From: Stutzerimonas stutzeri
Lineage (GTDB): Bacteria; Pseudomonadota; Gammaproteobacteria; Pseudomonadales; Pseudomonadaceae
Direction: 5' to 3'
Assembly: GCF_024448955.1 (NCBI RefSeq)
Contig: NZ_JAMOIH010000005.1
Span: 247,619 to 311,618, forward strand
DNA length: 64,000 nt
Shown here: piece after piece, positions 43,272 to 51,695 of the stretch
Position numbering within the stretch: the stretch's first letter is position 1
Layout of the letters: each line of letters begins with the position of its first letter
Position numbers and translations under genes: made by a program
Notes under the pieces: generated by a model
What the model saw: only the letters and a program-made list of their open reading frames with translations
The model's database searches: none
What the model was told of the DNA's origin: nothing

Positions 43272-44907
43272 ATGAACAGCTTCTTTCGTCAGTTTCGTAT
43301 CGCTCAGCGGGTCTGGATGCTTACCCTGGGTTTCGGTGTGGTCGTAGTCCTGTTCACCTGGTGGATGGTGGCCAGTCTGCAACGCAGTCTGACCGAAGAA
43401 AAAATGGCTGCCGTGGATGCCGCACTGACCACCGCCGTACGGGTGATGGAGCATTACGAGGGCAAAGCGCGCGCTGGTGAAATCACGCTTCCAGAGGCGC
43501 AAACCGGCGCAATGGAAGTGATCGGCACCATCCGTTATCTGGGCGACCACTACCTGTGGATCAACAACATGGATTTTGTCTGGCTGATGCACCCGGTCAG
43601 CCCGCAACTGGTCGGTCGCGATCTGCGTGATCTGAAGGACAAGGCCGGCAAGCCATTCGTGCAGCAGCTGGTGGACGGTGTGCGCAGCAACGGCTCCATG
43701 CGTCTCGAATATCTTTGGCCGCGTCCGGGCGCAACGGAGCCCGAGCTCAAGCTGACCGAGGCACGTGGCTTCAAACCTTGGAGCTGGATGGTATCCAGCG
43801 GCATTCACCCCGCCGATATCGATGCCGCGGTGAATCGCGAAGTGACGACCGCCCTGTTCGTCGGCGCGTTAATCCTCGCTGCGTTGGCGGGGTTCAGCAT
43901 GCTGTTGATCCGCAGCATTACAGGCCCCTTGCGTGCAACGGTCGCCACCCTGGAGAAGGCTGTCGAGGGCCGCACCGACCTTACCGTACGCCTGCCCACA
44001 CAGGGCCGTGACGAGCTCGTTCAGATGGCCCGCAGCTTCAACACGCTCATGGAGGCCGCCGGCGGCGTGGTCGGACAGGTAGGGCAGGCCAACCTGAAAC
44101 TGATGACTGCCAGCGAGGACCTGTCGCAAATCACCTCGGGCGCCCAGCGCGATGCCGAGCGCCAGGAAAGCGAAACCATCAGCCTGGCCGCCGCGATGAA
44201 CGAGATGGTTGCCACCGTGCAGGAAGTTGCGCGTAGCGCCAGTCTCGCGGCTGATTCGACCAAACAGACAGAAGCAGAGGCCGCGCAAGGTCGGCGGATG
44301 GTCGAGCAGACCATGCAGGAAATCGCCGACCTGACCGGCGATCTGTCGCAAGCGCGGTCGGTCGTGGAGAAGCTGGCGAAGGACTCGCATGACATCGGCA
44401 CCGTGCTCGATGTGATCAATGGCGTCGCGGAACAGACCAACCTGCTTGCGCTCAATGCCGCAATCGAGGCAGCCCGCGCCGGCGAGCACGGTCGCGGTTT
44501 TGCCGTAGTGGCCGACGAGGTGCGCTCGCTGGCGCAGCGCACCCAGCGCTCGACTCGAGAGATCCACGAGATCATCGAACGGCTCCAGTCAGGTGCAACC
44601 ACCGCCGTCGAGCGGATGGCTCGCAATGCGGAAAAGGCACAGTCGACGATGGATCAGGCGGCGCGCGGGTGAATCGCTTAGCGCCATTACCGTGGCGGTT
44701 TCAACCATCAACGAGATGAACCTGCAGATCGCGACCGCCGCCGAGGAACAGACCGCTACGGCTGAGGAAATCAATCGTAGCGTCAACGGCATCCGCGACA
44801 CCGCCGGCTCCGCTGGGCAGACGGTCACCCGAACTCGCGCCGCCAGCACCGAACTGCGGCTATTGGCGCAAGAGCTTGGTGGTCAGATCGAACGGCTGAA
44901 TGCCTGA
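43272..44907 (+). CDS. sCache-type methyl-accepting chemotaxis protein, frameshifted in this sequence
   Basis: A chemoreceptor with a membrane helix at about residues 13-33, a periplasmic single-Cache sensor ([17 protein letters not shown] and the [13 protein letters not shown] end), a second helix, HAMP, and the signalling domain with an intact hairpin tip ([16 protein letters not shown]). The frame meets TGA at 44670 inside a GC dinucleotide run. The remaining about 78 residues ([18 protein letters not shown] to the end) follow in another frame. Loss of one CG dinucleotide, or gain of one base, explains it. Repaired length is about 545 residues. It lies 140 bp behind bdhA on the same strand, so it may share its promoter. 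Confidence 0.88.
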
Positions 44908-44967
44908 TCGGCTAAAGGCGGTGGCGTCGGCTTGTAGGGCAGAACCTCGTTCGGCAGATTTGCAAAG

Positions 44968-45621
44968 GCCGAACAAGTTCGGCCCTACGGTATGCCGTTC
45001 ACTTAGGCGAAACGCCGCATTCCTGTGTAGGTTGCGGCGTTTTTCTGGGCTAAGGGAAACCCGCCGCCTACTAGTAGGAGCGAGGGGGACGCCGAGTCCT
45101 TGCTCGCGAAGCTCTTTGCTCGACCCAGGCCGCTCGAGAGCTTCGCGAGCAAGCTCGCTCCTACAGACAGGGCCATCAGCCGTGGTGTTTGCATTAAGTG
45201 AACAGCATTACGGCCCTACGAGGCTTCTGACCCGCCATGTGCTGAGCCCGTAGGGCCGAATTTATTCGGCCGCTGATTTGGGAGGCCGAACAGTTCGGCC
45301 CTACGGTATGCCGTTCACTTAGGCGAAACGCCGCATTCCTGTGTAGGTTGCGGCATTTTTCTGAGCTAAGGGAAACCCGCCGCCTACCTAGTAGGAGCGA
45401 GGGGGACGCCGAGTCCTTGCTCGCGAAGCTCTTTGCTCAACCCAGGCCACTCAAGAGCTTCGCGAGCAAGCTCGCTTCTACAGACAGGGCCATCAGCCGT
45501 GGTGTTTGCATTAAGTGAACAGCATTACGGCCCTACGAGACTTAAGGCCCGGCCATGTGCTTGACCTGGTAGGGCCGAATTTATTCGGCCGCTGATTTGG
45601 GAGGCCGAACAGTTCGGCCCT
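44968..45621. repeat. tandem duplication of a composite palindromic element (two copies of about 318 bp)
   Basis: The 759-bp spacer after the chemoreceptor gene is almost entirely two near-identical direct repeats, about 44968-45303 and 45283-45621. Each contains a GTAGGGCCGAA/TTCGGCCCTAC palindrome, a terminator-like hairpin (AACGCCGCA ... TGCGGCGTT then TTT, first copy 45011-45044), and a GTAGGAGCGAG ... CTCGCTCCTAC pair with a GCTCGCGAAGC core. Diverged single copies lie at 1625-1797 and 51267-51390. No gene is present. Confidence 0.9.
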
Positions 45622-45666
45622 GCGAGGAGGCGGTTGTGACGGCAGCGAAACGGGAGCAGGCCCTGG

Positions 45667-47154
45667 TTAGCGCTCGCTCAACCCATGCAGCTGCAGTTTC
45701 GAATACAGGCTCGCGCGCGAAATACCCAGCTCGACGGCGGCGCGGCGACGGTTGCCTTTGCAGGTGCGCAGTGCATGTTGCAGCGCGCGGCGCTCGGCCT
45801 GGGCAATGCTCTCGGCCAGCAGCTGCAGCGGCGCTTCTTCCAAGGCGGATGGTTCGGTGGGGAGCGGCATTACTGTCGGCGGCACAGATGTGACGCTGCT
45901 GTTCTGCTCGCCAAGCAACGGCAGCAGATGCCGCGCTTCCAGCGGCAGGCCGTCGGCATTCAATTGGGCCCGTTCCAGCAGGTTGCTCAACTCGCGGACA
46001 TTGCCGCGCCAGGGTTGGCCGCAGAGCAGCGCTACGGCTTCGGGCGTGAGCTCCATCGGCGCATGGCCGGATCGATTGGCGATGTCATCGAGCAGATGTT
46101 CGACCAGCGCGGGAATGTCGCTGGCGCGTTCGCGCAACGATGGCACCTTGAGCGCGAGGACATTGAGGCGGTAGTAGAGATCGTCTCGGAATTGCCCGGC
46201 GGCAACCTTAGCTTCGAGATCAATGTGGGTCGCGGCAATCACCCGTACGTTCAGCGGTTTGACCTGGTTGGAGCCCAGCGGCTCGATTTCCTGCTCCTGC
46301 AGCACTCGCAGCAGTTTCGCCTGTAGTGGCATGGGCAGATCACCGATTTCATCGAGGAACAGCGTGCCGCCGTTAGCCACTTCGAATTTGCCGATACGCG
46401 CCTTGCGATCCGCACCGGTGAATGCGCCTGGGGCGGTGCCGAACAGCTCGGCCTCTACCAGGGTCTCCGGGATAGCCGCGACGTTGACCGCAACGAAAGG
46501 GCCGTTGGCCCGTGGCGAAAGGTTGTGGATGCCCTGGGCGAGCAACTCCTTGCCGGTGCCGGTCTCGCCGCGGATCAACACCGTGGCGTCAAGCTGTGCC
46601 GCGCGGCGGGCCTGACGCTTGACCTCGCTGGCGGCTGGGCTGGTACCGATGAAGCCAGCAATGGTGTAACGCGCGCGGCGGGCCTTGGCCAACTCGTTCT
46701 GAGTCGCGACCAGCTGCGTCTGCAGAACGTTGAACTTGGACATCAGCGGTCTGAGGTGCTGCGCCCGGTCGAACAGCACGAAGCCCAGCGCGCCGACCAG
46801 GGTGCCATCTTCGTCCCGTAGCGGAATGCGGGTCACCACGAAATGCTCATCGCCGAATGCCATCAGGTCGAGCATGCTGGGCAGCCCGTTTTCCATTACC
46901 TCGCGCAGACGGCTGGCTGGCAGCACCTCTTCGATTTCCTTGCCAAGCACGCTGCGCGGATCGCTGATACCGACCTTTGCGGCGTACTTGTCATTGATCC
47001 AGACGATGCGCGCCTGGCGGTTGACCGCAATGGTGCCTTCGCACTGGGCGTTGAGGTGATCGAACAGCAGCGGCATCGCCACGGCGCGAAAGCGCTCCGG
47101 GGAGACGCCGATTATCAAACCATTGTGATCAAGGTCGTTGCGCGCAATCGCCAT
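45667..47154 (-). CDS. hbcR: sigma-54-dependent activator, probable HbcR
   Basis: An enhancer-binding protein of about 495 residues: an N-terminal PAS sensor (about 20-130, GTIAVNRQARIVWINDKYAAKVG), a central AAA+ domain with Walker A GETGTGKE, the sigma-54 contact loop GAFTGA and Walker B GGTLFLDEIGDL, and a C-terminal Fis-type helix-turn-helix (GNRRRAAVELGISRASLYSKL). The ATG at 47154 starts the conserved part; 20 more codons are open. Position beside bdhA and the liu genes matches the P. aeruginosa regulator of 3-hydroxybutyrate use. The TGTCCA-N6-TGGACA dyads upstream of bdhA and dctP are its likely sites. Confidence 0.85.
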   Translation of the reverse strand: MAIARNDLDHNGLIIGVSPERFRAVAMPLLFDHLNAQCEGTIAVNRQARIVWINDKYAAKVGISDPRSVLGKEIEEVLPASRLREVMENGLPSMLDLMAFGDEHFVVTRIPLRDEDGTLVGALGFVLFDRAQHLRPLMSKFNVLQTQLVATQNELAKARRARYTIAGFIGTSPAASEVKRQARRAAQLDATVLIRGETGTGKELLAQGIHNLSPRANGPFVAVNVAAIPETLVEAELFGTAPGAFTGADRKARIGKFEVANGGTLFLDEIGDLPMPLQAKLLRVLQEQEIEPLGSNQVKPLNVRVIAATHIDLEAKVAAGQFRDDLYYRLNVLALKVPSLRERASDIPALVEHLLDDIANRSGHAPMELTPEAVALLCGQPWRGNVRELSNLLERAQLNADGLPLEARHLLPLLGEQNSSVTSVPPTVMPLPTEPSALEEAPLQLLAESIAQAERRALQHALRTCKGNRRRAAVELGISRASLYSKLQLHGLSER

Positions 47155-47195
47155 GGGCAGAGATGTCCGTTTGGGTTCCGACCGATTATGGAAGG

Positions 47196-47225
47196 CCCCG
47201 GCTGCCTCGGGCAAGGCAGCCGGGG
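47196..47225. other. perfect hairpin between dctM and hbcR
   Basis: CCCCGGCTGCC and GGCAGCCGGGG pair over 11 bp with an 8-nt loop, about 40 bp before the hbcR start. No T-run follows on either strand within a few bases. It could attenuate read-through from dctPQM into hbcR. Confidence 0.5.
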
Positions 47226-47237
47226 CGAAGGCGCATG

Positions 47238-47448
47238 CAGGCCGTTGAAAAACGTTGGCGAGGCAGGCAAGACAAGGCGCAACGACCAGCGGGAGTAACA
47301 GCCGAAGGCTGGCCCGAAGGGCGAGCGCAGCGAGTCAAACGGCCGAGGAAGCGGATCGGACTCGCGAACGAGTTGACGTGTTGTAAATGAGCTTCTGAGG
47401 CCGTTTTAAACGCCGTATTGCCAACGCAGGTAGTTTTTCAACAGCCTG
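47238..47448. mobile_element. MITE-like element with 16-bp terminal inverted repeats
   Basis: The 211-bp segment is bounded by CAGGCCGTTGAAAAAC and GTTTTTCAACAGCCTG, inverted repeats matching at 15 of 16 positions. It has no coding capacity and its right end abuts the dctM stop codon. A shorter, diverged relative lies at 53560-53730. Ends of the CAGGCTGTTGAAAAAC type are common in pseudomonad genomes. I cannot see a clear target-site duplication. Confidence 0.75.
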
Positions 47449-48816
47449 CTAGCGCGCATATACCTCATTGGGCAACCACGTCGCCAGCGGCTCGAAGAAG
47501 AACACCAGAGCCAGGCCGAGCAGCTGGATCAGGATGTACGGCAATACACCGAGATAGACGTCGCGGGTGGTCACTTCTGGCGGACAGACACCCTTGATGT
47601 AGAACAGGGCGAAGCCTACCGGAGGCGTCAGGAACGAGGTCTGCAGGCACAGCGCGAAAAGAATCGCGAACCACAGCGGATCGACGCCCATCGAGAACAG
47701 GACCGGTGCCACCAGCGGCAGAACGATCAAGGTGATCTCCACCCAGTCGAGGAAGAACCCCAGCAGGAAGGTGATGAATAGAACTGTGAGCAATACGCCA
47801 GTCTGGCCGAACGGTAGTCCAGTGAGCGCAGCGCGGATCACATCGTCGCCACCCAGGCCGCGCAGCACGGCGGCGAACACCGTGGCGCCGATGAAGATGC
47901 CGAAGATGAAGGCCGAGGTACGGCTGGTCTGGTAGAGCGCATCCTTCAATACGGTGAGATTCAGCCTGCGGCTGCAAGCGGCCATCAGCACCGCGCCGAA
48001 CGCGCCGACCGCGGAGGCTTCGGTGGTGGTGGCGATGCCGAAGAAGATCGAGCCAAGCACGGCCAGGATCAGCACGAAAGGCGGCACCACGGCAAGGAAG
48101 ACGTCGAGCAGCGCGCGCGCGTCGAGCTTTGGGCGGTTGGCCGGAGCAGGCGCGAAGTCTTTTTTCACCCAAGAAACGATCACGATGTAGAGGATGTACA
48201 TCGCGGCCAACATCATGCCGGGGATCAGCGCACCCATGAACAGTTTGCCCACCGAAGCCTCGGAGGTGCCGAGACGATCTGCCATCAGCACCAGCATGAT
48301 GCTTGGCGGAATCAGGATGCCCAGCGTGCCGACCGAGCAGGCAGTACCGACGGCCAGGCTCTTGTTGTATTTGGCCTGCAGCATGGGGCCGATCGAAAGC
48401 ATGCCGAGCAGCGCCACCGAAGCGCCGACTATGCCGGTGGACGCGGCGAGCAGAATGCCCACTAGCACGACCGTCACGGCGTAGCCGCCGCGCAATGGCC
48501 CGAGCACACGGACCAGGCTGTGCATCAAGCGCTCAGCGATGCCGGAACGGTCGAGCATGATGCCCATGAAGATGAACAGCGGCAGCGCGACCATCAGTTC
48601 GTTGGCGACGATGCCGTAGATGCGGGCGTCCAGCACGCCGATGGTGCCTTCCCAAGTGAACCAGAGATCGGCATCGAAGTGCTCGACCATGACATAGCCG
48701 AGAACGGCAAACAGCAGCCCGATGCCGGCCAGTGACCAGGCGACGGGGAAACCAAGCAGCAGGAGCACCATGAAGCTGGCGAACATGCCGATGACGAGGA
48801 TTTGTTCCAGACCCAT
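47449..48816 (-). CDS. dctM: TRAP transporter large permease (DctM-type)
   Basis: The 455-residue membrane subunit that energises uptake by Na+ or H+ symport in a tripartite ATP-independent transporter. It is strongly hydrophobic with about twelve helices, conserved LLLLGFPVAWSLAG near the start and GILIPPSIMLVL in the middle. I start at MGLEQILVIGMF (ATG 48816, GGAG upstream); the preceding 16 open codons overlap dctQ. It lies 16 bp after dctQ in the dctP-dctQ-dctM order. A MITE sits directly against its stop, and hbcR follows on the same strand. Confidence 0.93.
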   Translation of the reverse strand: MGLEQILVIGMFASFMVLLLLGFPVAWSLAGIGLLFAVLGYVMVEHFDADLWFTWEGTIGVLDARIYGIVANELMVALPLFIFMGIMLDRSGIAERLMHSLVRVLGPLRGGYAVTVVLVGILLAASTGIVGASVALLGMLSIGPMLQAKYNKSLAVGTACSVGTLGILIPPSIMLVLMADRLGTSEASVGKLFMGALIPGMMLAAMYILYIVIVSWVKKDFAPAPANRPKLDARALLDVFLAVVPPFVLILAVLGSIFFGIATTTEASAVGAFGAVLMAACSRRLNLTVLKDALYQTSRTSAFIFGIFIGATVFAAVLRGLGGDDVIRAALTGLPFGQTGVLLTVLFITFLLGFFLDWVEITLIVLPLVAPVLFSMGVDPLWFAILFALCLQTSFLTPPVGFALFYIKGVCPPEVTTRDVYLGVLPYILIQLLGLALVFFFEPLATWLPNEVYAR

Positions 48817-48832
48817 GATTACGGCTACTCCA

Positions 48833-49447
48833 TCAGGGCTGAGAATGGCCGCGGTCGCGGTCATTCGAAGTGGACGTTATGGCCCGTGGGAATTCGAACA
48901 GCAGCGTGCTGCAGCGCGTGGCTTTGGAGAACAGCGCCAGCGCCAGGAGCAGCAAGCCCAGCGGCAATGTGCTTTTGAAAATAAAGCGATGCGGCAGGCC
49001 GCTTGGCGCTTGCGAACGCTCGCTGTAGATGAACGCCTGGTAGGCGAAGGGAATCAGCGCATCGACCATCAGCACAACGATAGGCAAGGCAAGGAACGCG
49101 ATGGCCAGCAATTCGATGATGGCCCGGCTGCGCAGGGTGAATTTCTCGCTCAACACATCGACCCGCACGTGGTCGTCGCGTACCACGGCGTACGCAAGCG
49201 AAAGCAACACAGCGGCACCAAACAAATGCCAGGACAACTCTTCCAGCGCAATGGAGCCACGCGCCAGGACGAAACGGCTGAACACATTGGTCAGCACCAC
49301 CAGCAGGCAGAGCACCCAGAGCCAGGCGCTGAGCTCGCCGATGGCGACCAAGGCCCTGTCCAACCAGCAAGACAGTCTGTTATGCGGCAGCTCGGCCTTA
49401 GCAGAGGCGGGTGCCGCGTCGTTGGGGGAAACGGGGTGAACGGACAT
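48833..49447 (-). CDS. dctQ: TRAP transporter small permease (DctQ-type)
   Basis: A 204-residue four-helix membrane protein that couples the binding protein to the large permease. Typical features are the GELSAWLWVLCLLVVLTNVFSR helix, EELSWHLFG, and the conserved DDHVRVDVL motif after the second helix. N-terminal 30 residues are polar. The ATG at 49447 is the only good start. It lies 108 bp behind dctP and just ahead of dctM. Confidence 0.92.
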   Translation of the reverse strand: MSVHPVSPNDAAPASAKAELPHNRLSCWLDRALVAIGELSAWLWVLCLLVVLTNVFSRFVLARGSIALEELSWHLFGAAVLLSLAYAVVRDDHVRVDVLSEKFTLRSRAIIELLAIAFLALPIVVLMVDALIPFAYQAFIYSERSQAPSGLPHRFIFKSTLPLGLLLLALALFSKATRCSTLLFEFPRAITSTSNDRDRGHSQP

Positions 49448-49555
49448 GACGACCTCGGCAAATCCAGCACGGGCACGCGACGCAACTACACAGGTACGGC
49501 AACGGCCCGCTTGAAATAAGGGGCACAGCGGCGCTGCGCCCCTCGACTCGTGCGG

Positions 49556-50641
49556 TTAATCGTACTTGTAGTAATCGCGCGGCAGGTAGCCCTTGCCGTG
49601 CCAGATGGAGTGGTGCTCCATGAACTCGCGTTGGCTGGTCAGGACGCGGTTGAACATTTCGTTCTCCGCAGCCATCTCGTCGAGCACTTCGTTGGTCACC
49701 CGCTCAAGCTCGCGCAGTACTTCTTCAGGCAGCACCTGAGCCTTCACACCTTGTTTCTCGTAATCACGCAGGGCGGTCGGCTGAGCCCACTCGCTTTCGG
49801 CAAAGCCCTTCAGTGTGGCGGATTCGCAGCCCATCTCGATCAGTGCGCGGCTTTGCGGCTCCAGCTTGTCCCAGACATTCTTGTTCACCAGCAGGTGCGA
49901 GGTGGTCAGCGTCTGGTGCCAGCCCGGCATGATGTAGTTCTTGATGATCTGGTCCAGGCCCAGCATCTTGTCCACCGCCGGCTGCGAGAACTCGGTGGCG
50001 TCGATGGTCTTGCGCTCCAGCGCCTGGTAGATCTCACCGCCCGGCACCATGGTCACCGAGGCGCCGAGTTTTTCGAGCACCTTGCCGCCGATACCGGCGA
50101 AGCGGATGCGCAGCCCGTCGATGTCTTCCAGCTTCTCGATGGGCTTGGCGAACCAGCCAGCACCTTCCGGGCCGATGATGCTGCACAGCATCGGGTGGAT
50201 GTTGCGCTCGGCATAGATCTCCTCGAGCAGTTTCTTACCGTCGCCCTCGTAGTACCAGGCAATGTAGGCCGGCGGCTCCATGTTGAACGGCGCACCGGAA
50301 TACAGCGGCAGCGCTGGGATGGTGCCCTGGTCGTAACCGATCCAGGTGTAGCCGGCTGGATACTTGCCGTTGCTCACCGCATCCATGATTTCGAATGGCG
50401 GCACCAGTTCGCCGGGTTCGTAATAGCGCAGCTGGATGTCACCACCCGAAATCGCCTTGAGCGACTCGGAAAGGTGTTTGACCGGCGTGGTCAGACCGAT
50501 GAGATGGGACGGGAACGCCAGCGGTACCTGCCAACGGATTTTCTCAGTGGCCATCGCATTGCCGCTGAGCAGGCTGGCGCTGAGAAAAGTGGTTGCACCA
50601 ATGGCACAGGCGAGACGGGACAATTTTTTCTTGGCTGACAT
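49556..50641 (-). CDS. dctP: TRAP transporter substrate-binding protein (DctP/TakP-like)
   Basis: A 361-residue periplasmic binding protein with a Sec signal peptide (basic MSAKKKLSRLAC, hydrophobic core, cleavage near AMA|TEK). The mature part resembles TakP-type monocarboxylate and 2-oxoacid binders: WQVPLAFPSHLIG, GYDQGTIPALPLYSGAPFNM, AWYYEGDGKK, and RFAGIGGKVLEKLGASVTMVPGGEIY with the arginine that usually binds the carboxylate. I start at ATG 50641, with AAGGAAAC upstream; a longer open frame to 50872 is not supported. A sigma-54 promoter and activator dyads shared with bdhA suggest the ligand is 3-hydroxybutyrate or a similar short acid. Confidence 0.92.
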   Translation of the reverse strand: MSAKKKLSRLACAIGATTFLSASLLSGNAMATEKIRWQVPLAFPSHLIGLTTPVKHLSESLKAISGGDIQLRYYEPGELVPPFEIMDAVSNGKYPAGYTWIGYDQGTIPALPLYSGAPFNMEPPAYIAWYYEGDGKKLLEEIYAERNIHPMLCSIIGPEGAGWFAKPIEKLEDIDGLRIRFAGIGGKVLEKLGASVTMVPGGEIYQALERKTIDATEFSQPAVDKMLGLDQIIKNYIMPGWHQTLTTSHLLVNKNVWDKLEPQSRALIEMGCESATLKGFAESEWAQPTALRDYEKQGVKAQVLPEEVLRELERVTNEVLDEMAAENEMFNRVLTSQREFMEHHSIWHGKGYLPRDYYKYD

Positions 50642-50773
50642 GTACAGTTTCCTTGTTTTTTTTGTTTTGGTAACCAGAAGGTCATGCGCGGCAGCGTGCT
50701 GCGTTGCCGGAGGTGAAAGGGCGACTGCAGTCGTCCGTCCCACCAGTGTTTTGGCGTGTTGCCCTAATGACTT

Positions 50774-50789
50774 AGCAGGTTCTGTGCCT
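50774..50789 (-). promoter_or_regulatory. sigma-54 promoter of the dctPQM operon
   Basis: On the minus strand AGGCACAGAACCTGCT keeps the -24 GG and -12 GC at the exact 10-bp gap and matches 9 of 12 consensus positions of TGGCACG-N4-TTGCW. It lies about 130 bp before dctP and about 65 bp downstream of the nearest activator dyad. Confidence 0.68.
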
Positions 50790-50853
50790 GACTTGCGGGA
50801 AACGCTGGAAGCACCGTTATAGAGCGGTTGGGAGTAAAGCGGGGGTAGACCTT

Positions 50854-50932
50854 TGTCCAATTGGCTGGACATCCGAGGCGGGGGAATTATCGAATGTCCA
50901 TGATTCTGGACAGGTGTCTGCTTTGCTGGACT
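50854..50932 (-). promoter_or_regulatory. three upstream activator sites of dctP (probable HbcR sites)
   Basis: Two perfect dyads, TGTCCA-ATTGGC-TGGACA (50854-50871) and TGTCCA-TGATTC-TGGACA (50895-50912), plus a weaker third, TGTCTG-CTTTGC-TGGACT (50915-50932). Spacings of 41 and 20 bp between starts are close to whole helical turns. The same dyad occurs upstream of the bdhA sigma-54 promoter. Confidence 0.8.
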
Positions 50933-50946
50933 GGCGGAGGTGAGGC

Positions 50947-51141
50947 ATGTCTATCAGCCGTCGAAAGAAGCTGCCTGCGTTGGCAACTACTGGGTTGGAA
51001 ACGCCTCAGCAAGCCGCGCTTGCGGCTATTGCGATTACTGCGGGCCTGAAGCGAGTTAGGTTGATTAGACCTGAGCGCGTACGCGGGCCCGGTCCGCTTT
51101 TTTCTGTTGCTTTGGCTCGCTGCTCTCGCCCCCGGGGTTAG
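50947..51141 (+). CDS. possible 64-residue ORF with strong Shine-Dalgarno
   Basis: GGAGGTGAGG ends directly before the ATG at 50947, an unusually strong site. The product (MSISRRKKLPALATTGLE...) is basic, has no recognised domain, and its later codons are less GC-rich at third positions than neighbouring genes. It lies in the roughly 1-kb region between dctP and liuR and could be a small gene, a remnant or chance. Confidence 0.25.
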   Translation: MSISRRKKLPALATTGLETPQQAALAAIAITAGLKRVRLIRPERVRGPGPLFSVALARCSRPRG

Positions 51142-51266
51142 TCCTTGCCTGTTGCGCTCGTCGGTCGTTGGGTACTGCCTCGTCTACCGTTTTCAATGGC
51201 CAGCCAGAGCCTGTTTCCGTTTTCAGGCTTGATCCGTAAGCAGAATTATTTGGATCGCTTAAGTCC

Positions 51267-51390
51267 GTAGGGCCGAATTCATTCGGCCCTACGATATTGC
51301 CGTTTACTTAACAGTGAACACCGCACACCCGTGTAAGGCTGCGGTGTTTTTCTAGCCTAAGTGAACCCAGCTGCCCCCTCGCTCCTACGG
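51267..51390. repeat. composite palindromic element, single diverged copy
   Basis: GTAGGGCCGAATTCATTCGGCCCTAC-like palindrome, then a terminator-like hairpin (AACACCGCA ... TGCGGTGTT with TTT) and one GCTCCTACGGG arm, in the same order as in the 45-kb tandem copies. The hairpin differs from theirs by a paired change (G-C to A-T). Apart from this, no gene is supported in 51142-51695 except the open segment noted near 51503-51691. Confidence 0.8.
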
Positions 51391-51695
51391 GCAGGGTCGT
51401 TGGTGTTTTGTCTAAACGCCTTAAGGAAAAAGCCGGGTTCCGTCGAAAGCGCAGCGAAACGGGGAGAACACCTGATTCTGGTCGCAGGTCAACGCTACCG
51501 AGTTAATGAAAAATCGTTTCAGCCTGCCCGATCCCGAGTGCAAGCGCATTTCCTGACCCATTCGCGGCGGCCTGATATATGTCCGATCGAAAGCTATTGA
51601 TGATTCGCAATACCGTCTCTGCCTCGGCAGTCGCGACACGCGCTGGATCGTTGAACGCGTCTTCACGCCAGAAGTGAAACTCGAGCAGCAGAGGT

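Noticed and set aside
50725..50750. Alternative sigma-54 promoter of dctP (TGGGACGGACGACTGCA on the minus strand)
   Set aside because: With the invariant GG and GC at correct spacing only a few other positions match; the site at 50774-50789 is clearly better.
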